Source of the DNA: Rhytidiadelphus loreus
Lineage: Eukaryota > Streptophyta > Bryopsida > Hypnales > Hylocomiaceae
Reading direction: 5' to 3'
NCBI GenBank assembly: GCA_947034895.1
Contig: OX344764.1
Coordinates: forward strand, 72,459,348-72,523,347
Length of the DNA stretch: 64,000 nt
Below are positions 25,531 to 36,229 of the stretch, in pieces. Every line of letters begins with the position of its first letter. The first letter of the stretch is position 1. Under the pieces are notes generated by a model, which did no database searches, was not told the origin of the DNA, and was given only the letters and a program-made list of their open reading frames with translations. The translations under genes and the position numbers were made by a program.

Positions 25531-28103
25531 GTGCAAATAGAATGTTTTACTTTCATATTTAGTGGCATACTCTTCCCTCTAAGGAAAAAGATATCTCACA
25601 ACCTGGGTTCATTTATTACAATCTCGCATATGGTAGTAGTTCAATATCTAGCTTCTCCCATGTCATGACATCAGATAGTTCTATGTTTGTAATTTTGATG
25701 TTGCTTGCAATATCTATACATGTTGTAATGCAAATCATCTTAACAAGCTTGGCAACAGAAACAATATATGATGATACATGTAACACATTTTTTATTGCAT
25801 CCTGTCTTATTGCAAAATATGCAATAATAGAGTTCGCAAACAATAGTTGGGCTTAGGCAAGATTTGTGATGGAAAGCTAAATTAAATGATGACTACGGTA
25901 TTTGAGGCCTCTCTAAATGCATAAAGTCCTAGCACCATGCACTAAGAGAGGTTTTAGCTATATGTATGCTTTGCCCTCATTCTACCCAAGTCCAAGTCAA
26001 AAACCACTCTTACAACCACTCTTTTATTATCATCTCTCAAGATTGAAACCACAAATGGATGAACCACAATGTTAATATCATCTTTTGGTGGGCTAGCTAT
26101 TTGCATTCTGGGATAAAAATGCTTTTACCATTGGTAATCTCTAGTAAGGTAGTCTACTCTAAAAGTGATATTTTGAGAGCTGATTGTGTTGGGGGAAGCT
26201 AAACTCCTTGAAACAAAATTCAATAAGTTTTTATATGAAGAAAAATAGATTTGGCATCTAACCCAAGTTGTTTCATATTTTTTGGACCTTTGTGGAATTA
26301 GTTACGAGTTTTTGAAGTTGAATTGTAGTGGTCACTAAAAACAACCACCTCTTGAAATGTACATTGTTGATACATTGAAGAAAGCAAAATGTATCTATGT
26401 GCTAGTGGTCACTTTTAGAGTAAAGTAACTTGTATCTTTTAACAAGAGGTACATCTTCTAACATTCATTTAGAGTCAAAAAGTATATTTCCATCTATCCT
26501 ACTATTTGGCCATGCCAAGGTCACCTCGCTTATAATAGTTGGCTCATTTTTGACAAGGTACCTATTTTCGCAGATTAGGTTGTTATGTTTCCAATCAGTT
26601 GTGGTTTAGGTGACAATTCACATAGAGCAAGAGCAACACAAATGCTAGGCAAGTGTACATTAAAAGCATACAATGATCACAAGATGTACATTGGAAGTCA
26701 CAATTATCACTTACCTTGAAGCGTGGATGATTTTGTTATTAGCCTATGGTTAAAATAGGGTGACCTTTATAAGAAGACCAAGTTGAACTCAATCTTCATT
26801 AAAAAAATTCATGGTACTTTTGTTTTTGAGGAAAAAAATGTTAAAAATATGAAATCCTTGTAAAATCTATTTCTCTAAATGGAATTTTTTTTCCCCTCAT
26901 CATACCCATACAACAGATATTATGAATTGCTTAAGTGATTAGAAAGGACTCGTCTACCTTACCTTAAATGAATCCATACCTTTTAGTGATTGTAGTCCAA
27001 GAAAATGATATTAGAGTCCAATCAAGTTCAATAATCTTACAAACTACCTATTTGAGCCATCCAATCGAAGAGATATCAAAGAAACATCTATATGCACATC
27101 TTCCTTTCAACAAGCATCTGCCAAAAAAGTTTTATAATTATGGGCAATTTTGTTAAAATGGCCAAATTTAGCAAGTTAGTTTTTACAACTGAGACCAAGC
27201 AGTCTAAAATGTACAAGAGTCCTAGAATTCTTAAACGTCTATCATTCCTATATACTTGAAATCTACATGTGTCATAGATGTTATTTTCATAGTGCAGACC
27301 TTGTGGGTTTCAAATCCGTATACATCCTAGATTTTTGAAATTTATAAAAATCCAAGATTTATGAAATCTATACATATTCTAGATGTCACTTTTACAATTT
27401 AGACCAAGTGGTTTGATAATGGCACATGAAATACTGCCATTTAAATGATATTTCCCATAATTCCTTCTATAGAGATTTCAATGTTGAGATGACAATGTCC
27501 CAATTTGGTAAAATGAATATCTCTTTATTATAATTAGTTTTTTCTATTTGCTCCTTATGTGTAACTAGTTTTATACATATGAGCATGATGGTACAATTAC
27601 ATTGCCAAAATCTAATTAATTGATGTAGAGATATCTATTTTACAAAGTTTGGTGATTTGACACCTCACAATGAACTCATTATAGATCATATTTTTGTTAC
27701 TCAATGGTGTGTTTTTTAATATGAAAGTTGTTTGTATGGAAGTTCCCTACAAAACTATGCAACCGAATTAAAAAAACTCATCACCAATTGTTTTCAATAA
27801 TATATTATATAAAATCATGAAAATTGACTTTAAAGATTTGCCAAAAATAGAACTATGCTTTTCTAAAACTGAAATTTGGTATGTATGATTGGAATTGTGT
27901 GAGAATTGAATATTAATTATGCAAGATGAAAAACCCCTATTCTTTTCTATACTATGCCAAAATCTTCAAATGACAAAAATAGGCAGTTTGTAAGATTATT
28001 ATATTCGACCATACATTGGCGAGTAATATTTGCCTAAATCAATATTTTTATTTATTTTATATTAACCCATGGAATGTAGTTATAATCAACTAGAAGGTTG
28101 CGT
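25531..28103. other. Unit A intergenic, matches unit B 49.46-51.3 kb
   Basis: Collinear with unit B at clearly lower identity than the kinase region. It includes a TAAGGTA-end MITE at about 26147-26432 that is also present at 50093-50345 in unit B and therefore predates the duplication. The 63-codon frame near 25665 is not preserved as a reading frame in B. No gene is supported. Confidence 0.55.
26147..26432. mobile_element. MITE, TAAGGTA-end family (shared by both units)
   Basis: The left end is TA, then AGGTAGTCTACTCTAAAAGTG. The right end 'cacttttagagtaaagtaact' is its degraded inverse. Interior phrases ('aacccaagttgtttcatat', 'ttttgaagtt', 'tgtacattgttgataca') recur in 35109-35432. Confidence 0.6.
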
Positions 28104-29030
28104 TACCCCTAGAGGACCAACATCTTTTTTTCATCATAAAATACTCAAAACTGCCATTTCTATTGCAAGTTGCAAAATTTTTAAAATTTGATTTTTTTTG
28201 CATATCTAACTATAGGATCTTGCACTAGACTAGTATAAGAATGTATCGAAGAAATTTCAAAAACTTTGACGCCACACAATGCAAGATATGTGCATTTAAA
28301 GTGAAGAATATAAATTTTTTTGCACCTTTTTGTGATAAGATTTTAGACTTTGAATCTTTTATATTTCAATTTTTTGCACTATAGATTTTAAATTCAATTT
28401 TCATTTATTGAAGAGTTGAATTGAGAGTGTGGGGGATTTTTAAAATTTAAAATTCACTTAATTTTCATTCCTTAAAAAATTGTTACAAAGAAGTAGGTAT
28501 GGGATAGAAGGAAAACTAAATTGTTAATAGTTCTAAAATGGAATTGATATGTACTAGGTGTGATGAGATTGTTCTAGCAAGCAAACTAAACCATGTGGAA
28601 TTTTATTTTTTTAGTTGTGAAAAACTAAAAATTGAGTTCAAAAATGAATCCTACATGTTATTTTTTTTAAAGAAGAACTTGGATTGCCTCCAAAATAAAA
28701 CTCTCCATGACTTTCTCATCACTAGTCCAAATGGAATGAATCAAATCTTTCCATACAAACAAAAAAGTGTTCAAAAACTCAAAACAAAAATTTTAAATTT
28801 TTGTTTTGAGTTTTTGTGATTTTCTGTGTACTATATGTCGAACTCCTTTCTAAGCATACGTAGTGTGGCATAACTTTTGCTCTTGTGCAATGATAGGTAT
28901 AAAATTATATTCTCAATAAGCTAAATAAACATGTTTTCCTATATTCCAATTTTTTTTTTTCAGAAAATCATGTCAAAAATTGAGACCATAAGAAGTAACC
29001 TTGAGGGTACACTTGGTCCTCTTTACAGAT
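28104..29030. mobile_element. Degraded ACCCCTAAAGG-type MITE
   Basis: The left end 'ttacccctagaggaccaac' and right end 'ttggtcctctttacagatta' are imperfect inverses. The interior matches 20115-21025 ('ctcaaaactgccatttctattgc'). In unit B only the right part remains (about 51.9-52.38 kb). The 93-codon frame at 28538-28819 is element interior, not a gene. Confidence 0.55.
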
Positions 29031-29099
29031 TAACCCAAATGAAACCATTGTCAACACTCCAGAATAAAAGTATGAAAATGGTGTTGAAACAAGCTCAGA

Positions 29100-29900
29100 A
29101 TTTAAGCTTGAAACCTAAATCCAGACCCAGTCTGAGCTTCAATGCGCAGTTGAGTGTCCCCGTTTTGGTGCTCCAAGTTTTGTCCATATATAAATTGAGA
29201 TTGCTAGTTGGCATAGAAAATTTCGGCCATTCTGAGTGAATGAAGAAGACCAATCTCTTGAAAATTTTGGCATCCCAACTTCAGTACAGTACTGTGAAAT
29301 CAACAGTCACAGTCTAATGGATTATTAATCTTCTACCTGCATGAGATACCTTCAAAACTTCTGTTACGTGAATGCCATGGCAAATGGGGAAGAGAAGAGA
29401 AGAAGCAAATCTGAGACGTGTGGGTTCCTCTTGCCTGTTCGCCAAATTGGCAGTCTAGAATGCTGAATTTGTCAAGCACGCGAGAGTGTCGCACTCCGTC
29501 ACAGGCAAGGACTTCACGGCACTTCAGTTGAGCTTCCTTGAAGTTACCAGGAAATCAAGGTATTCTGGGACAGCTCTCCACAACAGACCGCTACGGTGGT
29601 CCACAGGACCACAGGCAAGGCCGGTGCTTGATTCATTTATCTTCTCCACCTCCCCCAGCTAATTTGGGGACTCTGATTGCAAATATGAATTCAGAATTTG
29701 AAAATTTTACCATGCGTGTAAAGTCAAAAATTTCAGCGTTTTCCGTCGGTTCACCACGGCCACAGGCAATGGGAATGAAGTGAAACTGAAAGCAAAAAAA
29801 AAAGGGTTGCTTTTCCACTTTGGGTACTGTGATTAGGATGAGCCGAATATAGGATGAGACCTACACAGTATGTGTCCATGGGTTTGGATTCGGAAATGGA
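29100..29900 (+). repeat. Upstream repeat R1 of the unit A kinase gene
   Basis: Direct repeat of 30925-31470: shared phrases include 'atttcggccattctgag', 'accaatctcttgaaaa', 'gtactgtgaaatcaacagtc' and 'gcacttcagttgagcttcc'. Unit B has one copy only (about 52.48-53.08 kb). R1 carries a MITE insertion (29619-29760) that R2 and unit B lack. Confidence 0.75.
29619..29760. mobile_element. Mutator-like MITE with 9-10 bp target duplication
   Basis: Flanked by CCACAGGCAA at 29609-29618 and 29761-29770. The paralogous copies at 31327-31336 and in unit B (near 52935) have the uninterrupted 'gcacaggcaatggg' site. The right end is the inverse of GGCCGTGGTGAACCGAC, matching the family at 39795-40044. Interior phrase 'gattgcaaatatgaattc' is also shared. 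Confidence 0.75.
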
Positions 29901-30924
29901 AAATCTAGGTCACCAAAGAAGCTCGCGATGAAAAGGTGAAGTGAAGGGCCTCGAAGGGTTAGAGTAACCAACTGGCTAGCAGCAGCTCTGTCTGTGAGTC
30001 CTAGATCCATCTCCCAGATTTCACAAACACATTGGTTAAGTTACATTAATAGTTTCAGGCTTGCTCATGATGCAACCGAACAGGATTATTTCTTTGTGAG
30101 AATTTCTGAGTTTCTACTTTCCGTCTTTCTTTTATCATGGTGTCTGATTTGTGCTGCAACATCGACTGATCCCTGAAAACAAACTGAACAGAGCAACATT
30201 TGACGTGACTTGAAAAAGCCTTGCGCAGATGCCAGTAATAAAATGTTCCACACTAACGTACATAAGCCTACATTTAGTAGGACTTGGTGGAACAGGATTG
30301 GGTAGGGAAAGTAAAACGAGGTACGACTCATTCCTTCCTTTTCCAATGACATTCGTGCATGAGCATAAAGGACAATTGATAGAGATTTTTAAAACTGAGA
30401 GGCGCATGAAATTAGTGTTGGTCCGGTGAATCATGACCACGTGGACAATCTGGAGTTGTTTGTCATCACAAACAGGGTACACAAAATCAGGTGGAAGCAG
30501 AGTACAGCTTTTGTTGGAGGTAAATCCACAGACTGAGCCGTCCAGTGTTGTATGCAATCATCTTGATCCATAGCACGAAATAACGTAGCACTGCATTAAC
30601 AGATTCAATATGTAAATCGACAGCCCTGAGCTCTAACAAGCTATAAACCCATCTAAGCTTAATCTAATCAATATTACACTCGGCCTGCCACCGGCCAAGT
30701 TTGTCTCAAACCTCCCGCCTGCTACAGTACAGACACCTCTCAGGGCCAAGGAAACTGAGCCGTCTCAGAGCAGCCAAGGTTAACTTAACTTATTATCAAA
30801 TCCACAAATGCCAGGAGGTTCTGACACAACTAACGATGCAGACAGCAAAGATATTTTTGTGACCGCGACACTGCTCAGTGCGCCTCTCTCGCCACATCTC
30901 CCCACTGTGCTAAGCAGGTGTGAC
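29901..30924. other. Unit A-specific spacer between repeats R1 and R2
   Basis: About 1 kb with no counterpart in unit B. It is less AT-rich than the surroundings. Overlapping frames on both strands (for example 30135-30557 minus) have no recognised motif. It may be part of an older promoter-region duplication; no gene call is supported. Confidence 0.4.
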
Positions 30925-31470
30925 GACTGTATGCCAAGTTTTGAGAGTGCTATTTGGCGTAGAAATTTCGGCCATTCTGAGGGAATGAAGAAAACCAATC
31001 TCTTGAAAATTTCATTCCAACTTCAGTACAGTACTGTGAAATCAACAGTCACAGTCTAATGGATTATTAATCTTCTACCTGCATACCTTACGTATTCAAA
31101 ACTTCTGTTACGTGAATGCCACGGCAAATGGGGAAAAAAAGGCCTATTTGGGGTCAAATTCGAGACATGTGGGGTCTTCTGCCTGTACACCCAATTGGCA
31201 GTCTAGAATGACGAGTTTGTCAAACACGCATGAGTGTCGCACTCACAGGCAAGGACTGCACGGCACTTCAGTTGAGCTTCCTTGAAGTTACCAGGAAATA
31301 AAGGTATTCTGGAACAGCTCTCCACAAGCACAGGCAATGGGAATGAAGTGAAACTGAAAGCAGGAAAAATGGTTGCTTTCCCACTGTGGGTACTGTGATT
31401 AGATAAAGTATATGTCTATGGGTTTGGGTTTGGATTGGGAAATGGAAAATCTAGGCCACAAAAGTAGCGA
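30925..31470 (+). repeat. Upstream repeat R2 of the unit A kinase gene
   Basis: Second direct copy of R1, lying immediately 5' of the kinase leader. It is the copy collinear with the single repeat in unit B (about 52.53-53.08 kb) and closer to it than to R1. Confidence 0.7.
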
Positions 31471-31945
31471 TGAAATGGTGAAGTGACGCACTCATATCTC
31501 CCCATAGTGCTGAAGCGCGTGTGACGACTGTAAGCTCCGATCCAGGCAAGTCTCATGGCCATATTCTACAGTAGAAGCTTTGCAATTCGAGGCGGCGACA
31601 GACAAAATAGAAAGGCATTCAGTAGATAAATTCGATCCGTCTCTCTAGCTTGATGCAAAATTGTTTCGAGTTTGTCATGATTTCTGTGAGACAAGTCTTG
31701 CTAGCCGAAAATGGTACCGGATTTTATCTGCTGGCACCCCTCAGCTCTTGCTCTTTCATGTTCTTGCAATCCTCAGCAGGGTGGTCTAGTTCTGAGTTTG
31801 TCCGTGTCCAGCGCTTGAGTTCAGAAATCATCGAGAAAATTTGAGCTTGTAGTTCTGAAGCCGAGCAGCAGGGGTTGCAGCTTCGTCTGATCCTCGAGTC
31901 GAATTCACTCCGAGTGTCTGTATATTTGGAACTCTGACGCCATAT

Positions 31946-34531
31946 ATGGCCGAGGAGAAGGGAAAAGTTGTGCTCTTCGGCACGCGATGGTCCGGCAGAG
32001 CACCCGTGGCAAAGATGCTCGTGAGTGGGGAGCTCAAGGATTGCTCCTTGGAGCCCACAGACTCCAACAGCGAATGCGAGATATACGTAGGCAGAGGCTG
32101 GACCGTCCTAGACACCATGGACTTTGGTGAGCCACTGGGCGGCATTGTCCCTGACGAGTATGTCACGAAGATGGTGATCGACTTTCTGAATGAAGTGAAA
32201 GGACGCTACAGCCACATCATCTTTGTGGTGGATAGAGCCGACTTTCCATTACATTCTGAAGGCATCAACTCCGTTGAGTTTATGTGGCGAACATTTCTTG
32301 AAACTTTCAAAGGTGGTGAAGAAAACTTTGTCGTCCTAGTCACAAACGAATGGCCGGCGTGGACAGTGGGGAAGAGCGAGCTGGATGTGAGGAAGATGTT
32401 TCCTGACTGCAAACACTTTCTGTACTTAGGAGATCGAGATCCTAAATGGTATCGAAATGATGGTCACGCTGTTTCTAGGATTGAGGCTCTCCAGAGATTT
32501 GAGAAGGAGATGGAAATGATGTTCACCGCCGCTAACTGTCCATGGACGGAGCTAGAAATCTCGAAATTGGGAGATGCGGAGATACAAGAAACGGCTGCGA
32601 AAATCTCTCGTCACTTAACGTCTAGTCCGGCAGTTAAGCCACGCCAGTGGGGGTCGGGGGAGTCAAAGATCGTGTTCGTAAGACATGCCTACACACCTCC
32701 ACCATCCGACAAACAAGTTTTGCAAGGGAAGGCTAGGGAAGTTTTAAGGGTCCGGGACGAGATGCAGAACCTTGATAAGGAGGTGAAGTTTTTCCACCGC
32801 CAATGTGAGTATCTTCTCCAAAGAAGCATGGGAGCATCAAAAGAACTTCACGACTTGGTCAGTGGAACAGTTACAGCGTGGGACGACGACGACGACTACG
32901 ATTTAGCACCTTTGCTGAAATCTCTAGACAGACTGGTTAGTTGTACGGAGGCTGCGAAGGAATTACTGCAACTGTGTGGTAATAGTGAAAAGGAGCACGA
33001 GGTCGCCTTGACACTCTCCACTTGCCCTCTTCCCGGTACTACAAATTTTCAAGTTTCCAAGTTTGCTTTCGTGATTCGTGACCTGGACTGGTCTCTCGAT
33101 GTATTCCGCTTTGTGTTGCACAATCCAGAAACGCAACGTGCTAGCAGTGAAAGTGAACGACAATCCTGGTTGTCGAAATTTTTGTGGTGTGAGTCAAGAG
33201 GCAGGCTGGTTTATGTGGGAGACGGTGAAGACAAGGGCATTGTTGAGTCCAGTACTATGGCAGCGGATCATAATAGACAAGCTCAAGACCAACGAGATCT
33301 AGTTTCAGCCATGGAGAGGCACTTCACGACCTTTCAAAACCCCAAGAAGGCTGACTCTAGTTCGTCTGGCTTTCGAGGAGGTTTAAGAAAGAAAATCACA
33401 ACCAAGCAGCTCTCCAGTTCCGAGATTGTTAGTTACATGTCCATTTTGAGAAACAGGTTGCAAGGCGATGCATCTTTCGATGGCGACTCGAGTATCAAGA
33501 CAGTTCCAGAGTGTTTTAGGATTCCGGAAAAACAACAATACAAGGCAGTCCAGTTGATTGGAAAGGGAAGTTATAAGGAGGTTTACAAATGCGACTGGTT
33601 GGGAATGAATGTGGCCATCGCCACTGAACCCCAGCGTAATGGCCAGTCGGACCAAGGAGGAGAAGATTCCAGGACCGTCCTTGAAGCCGAGGCACGACTG
33701 TTGGCAAGGGTGCAACATCCGAATGTTGTAACGTTCATAGGGTATGGCTACGATGAGGAGAATCGGCGCGGGTTCCAAGTGTCGGAGATTTTGGAATCAA
33801 GCCTTCGGGCTCTCATAAATAACAGAATTGGCTCAGAGCGGGGCTACAAGACCTCCACTTACCCGTTGTCTTTCAGGGAATCGATGTACATAATGTGTCA
33901 AACTCGGACCTCCATTTATCCGTTCTCTGTCTCGCAGTCGATCGATATATTGCTTCAAATTGTGGAAGCGATGATTCGCGTGCATGAGTGTGGAGTGATA
34001 TACCTGGATTTGAAAGCGGACAATTGCCTCACTAATGGTCAGGTTGATGGACGTGGCTTGCTTGTGGCCATAACTGATTTTGGAACATCCGAGGTGCAAA
34101 GCCCTGAGATGGGGTGTCATTTCAACACACCGAATAAAGGATCCCGTCGTTGGATGGCACCTGAGCTTTATCAACGGCCCGGCGATGAGGTGAAGCTGTA
34201 CACATGGTCTGCCGATGTATACAGCTTCGGGATGACTTGCTACGAGGTCGTCACTGGCGAGGTGCCGTTTGGGAAATTATCTCTAAGATTGGTGGGAGAG
34301 GCGGTATGTGATGAGCGACGGCCTCCCATTCCAGACAACTGTCCGGATGAGTTGAGGGAGTTGATGACCAAGTGCTGGGCTCACATTCCTGAAGATCGAC
34401 CAACTTTTAAGGAGATTCGGGAAATTTTGTGGCGTTGTAAATTCTATTACACCATTTTCTACTCAGATTCGCATGGAAAGTTCGTCCAAGAGCCCAAGAA
34501 AAAGAAAAAAGTGTTGTGCGGTTTGATTTAA
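31946..34531 (+). CDS. AIG1-like GTPase/helical/TKL pseudokinase protein, copy A
   Basis: Intronless 861-aa protein; start ATGGCC at 31946. Residues 5-195 resemble an AIG1/GIMAP-type GTPase: a P-loop-like GTRWSGRAP at 12-20 with the usual GK[S/T] changed to GRA, a DTMDFG segment at 56-61, and hydrophobic strands IIFVVD and FVVLVTNE. Residues 255-350 are helical and acidic (DDDDDY). Residues 532-830 form a TKL-type kinase fold: glycine loop GKGSYKEV, VAIA at the beta-3 position where the catalytic lysine should be, YLDLKADN instead of HRDLKxxN, DFG at 711-713, RWMAPE, and DVYSFG. It is probably catalytically weak or inactive. The C-terminus is KKKKKVLCGLI, a polybasic stretch plus CaaX box suggesting prenylation and membrane attachment. 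The architecture suggests signalling or immunity; that role is inference. Confidence 0.85.
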   Translation: MAEEKGKVVLFGTRWSGRAPVAKMLVSGELKDCSLEPTDSNSECEIYVGRGWTVLDTMDFGEPLGGIVPDEYVTKMVIDFLNEVKGRYSHIIFVVDRADFPLHSEGINSVEFMWRTFLETFKGGEENFVVLVTNEWPAWTVGKSELDVRKMFPDCKHFLYLGDRDPKWYRNDGHAVSRIEALQRFEKEMEMMFTAANCPWTELEISKLGDAEIQETAAKISRHLTSSPAVKPRQWGSGESKIVFVRHAYTPPPSDKQVLQGKAREVLRVRDEMQNLDKEVKFFHRQCEYLLQRSMGASKELHDLVSGTVTAWDDDDDYDLAPLLKSLDRLVSCTEAAKELLQLCGNSEKEHEVALTLSTCPLPGTTNFQVSKFAFVIRDLDWSLDVFRFVLHNPETQRASSESERQSWLSKFLWCESRGRLVYVGDGEDKGIVESSTMAADHNRQAQDQRDLVSAMERHFTTFQNPKKADSSSSGFRGGLRKKITTKQLSSSEIVSYMSILRNRLQGDASFDGDSSIKTVPECFRIPEKQQYKAVQLIGKGSYKEVYKCDWLGMNVAIATEPQRNGQSDQGGEDSRTVLEAEARLLARVQHPNVVTFIGYGYDEENRRGFQVSEILESSLRALINNRIGSERGYKTSTYPLSFRESMYIMCQTRTSIYPFSVSQSIDILLQIVEAMIRVHECGVIYLDLKADNCLTNGQVDGRGLLVAITDFGTSEVQSPEMGCHFNTPNKGSRRWMAPELYQRPGDEVKLYTWSADVYSFGMTCYEVVTGEVPFGKLSLRLVGEAVCDERRPPIPDNCPDELRELMTKCWAHIPEDRPTFKEIREILWRCKFYYTIFYSDSHGKFVQEPKKKKKVLCGLI
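34489..34531 (+). other. C-terminal polybasic CaaX box of copy A
   Basis: The last codons encode EPKKKKKVLCGLI then TAA. Cys-aliphatic-aliphatic-Ile after a lysine run is the classical pattern for prenylation; a final Ile or Leu favours geranylgeranyltransferase I. The same codons are kept in copy B (56090-56132). Confidence 0.7.
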
Positions 34532-34543
34532 AGGACTACGGAC

Positions 34544-34757
34544 TACCATACCCGACAACTGTCCGGAGGAGTTGAGGGTGTTGATGATCAAATGCTGGGC
34601 TCACAGTCCTGATGATTGACCAACTTTTTAGGGGAGTTGGGAAATATTATGGTGTTATGAATTATATCACACCCTCTGGAAATTAAGTCACTCATACCTG
34701 AATGGAATGTTCGCCTCAAATGCAAAGAAAAGAAAAGAAATGTTGTGCGGTTTGATG
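34544..34757 (+). pseudogene. Partial tandem copy of the kinase 3' coding end
   Basis: Directly after the stop codon, 'gacaactgtccgga', 'gagttgagggwgttgatga', 'tgctgggctcaca' and 'ttgtgcggtttgat' repeat in the same order as in the CDS at 34335-34528. The copy has stops and frame changes, so it is a non-coding remnant of about 210 bp. The same remnant follows copy B. Confidence 0.8.
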
Positions 34758-35108
34758 CATCGGCCCCAGTGATATGCTGCCAATACCAACTCATGTTGCA
34801 CCTGGGGCAGATTTATTAGGAAGGTACAGGCTGTAGATAGAAATCAATTGGCTACAGCGGACTGGCCAAACGAGGCATGAGAAGTCGAGTCCATGTTTGG
34901 TTTTAGATTATAAAAGATGACCATCATGGAGGAGGATCTTTTTCAGCCATGGACATTCTTGCATATTCCATTAGTGGTACTACATCTCGCTCCCTGATCA
35001 ATCAAACACTGGCTGCTTTAAAAGATCTGTCTCGATCAACTTGCAGTTGTCCTGATTGTGTTTTCAACGTCACCCATTCTCGCCGAGGATGGGCCATGTT
35101 TTAATATA

Positions 35109-35432
35109 AGGTAACAGGTCCATAAATAGACCATTTAAGAGCTGGAACTGATTTTGGGGGAGGTGAAACTTCTTGAAATATTTTCAGTAAATTATCCTTG
35201 AAAGACAAGTCGAATTGGCATCTAACCCAAGTTGTTTCATATGTTTTGGAGCTTTCTGGAATTAGATATGAATTTTTGAAGTTCAAATGCAGTCGGCTCT
35301 AAAATCACCCACCTCCTGAAATGTACCGTATTTGTACATTGCTGATACAATAAAAAAGCAACATGTACAAAAAGTGTACATTTTAGGAAGTGGGCGATTT
35401 TAGAGCCTGAGCACTTTATGAACCTATTACCT
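35109..35432. mobile_element. MITE, TAAGGTA-end family, TA flanks
   Basis: 324 bp between TA at 35107-35108 and TA at 35433-35434. The left end AGGTAACAGGTCCATAAA and the complement of the right end, AGGTAATAGGTTCATAAA, differ at two bases. The unit B copy is 56710-57033. Confidence 0.8.
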
Positions 35433-35745
35433 TATTGCTAGAATTTAAGCCATTCTTCTTGAGTGACACATCCTGTACTGCACACTCCCTGAGCATATTC
35501 AGAGGAGACTTAACAATTCTGTTGAGATCATTGCTCGCCCAGTTTCGAAGCATTGAATTCTACAGTCAAGAATTATGTATTAACCTACTGCACCAATGCT
35601 TAGCTATTGAGATTTGAATATGTGGCCAACCAAGAAAATTAGCTTTACGTTTGGTTTTGCTAATTCAACGGAAAATGTGTTCTAGTTTCCATAGTTCTTG
35701 GGAGAACAACCTTTTGAAACATCTTGGCAGACTACTCCACTTGTA

Positions 35746-35859
35746 AGGTGGGTACACCTAAAAGCGCCACTTATTGGCACTGTGTATAGTTACTGTTGTT
35801 AGGCTGATCAGATTTTGATTTCGCTTTTAGGTCAGGTGCCATTTTAGGTGTACCTACCT
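35746..35859. mobile_element. Very short MITE, AGGTRGGTACACCTAAAA ends
   Basis: 114 bp between TA at 35744-35745 and TA at 35860-35861. The left end AGGTGGGTACACCTAAAAG and the complement of the right end, AGGTAGGTACACCTAAAAT, are nearly identical, so most of the element can form a hairpin. Unit B copy at 57347-57460. Confidence 0.8.
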
Positions 35860-36229
35860 TATACCATGCAATGCTGTTGATATAGCATGCAGTCTTTATT
35901 TCTAGTCGTGACACGTACAAGAGGGCTTATATTTGTCAAATTTCCATCTTGGATTTCTCCTATTTCTAACTACAAGCTTTGAAGCTCGTCCATCTCTGTA
36001 CATATTCTCAGGCAAAGTTGGAGCTCGCTGATCGGTGGAGCGGAATCTTCTGTCAACATGAGTGTATTTATTGAATGGAAATTTGTAATGTACGTGATAT
36101 CCAAACTTGATGCATGTCAGAATTGATAGATTAACTCGAGAGACAAGATTCTGAGACTGAGGATCAATTCTCTTGTAAGTAGCTGAACAAGAGTGAAGAG
36201 TGATTAGGCATTTGTTGCTACTCTTGTAG

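Larger units (their letters stand above)
34758..36229. other. 3' flank of kinase copy A, identical in unit B
   Basis: No gene. The stretch to about 35.9 kb shows no difference from 56.36-57.5 kb that I could find. It contains two MITEs (35109-35432 and 35746-35859). Minus-strand frames near 35.9-36.3 kb are not preserved with coding character. Confidence 0.6.

Noticed and set aside
30135..30557. 140-codon minus-strand frame in unit A
   Set aside because: No recognisable domain, overlapping frames on both strands, and no counterpart in unit B.
33383..34174. Minus-strand frames of 113-131 codons across the kinase gene
   Set aside because: Antisense shadows of the plus-strand CDS, conserved between copies only because the DNA is.
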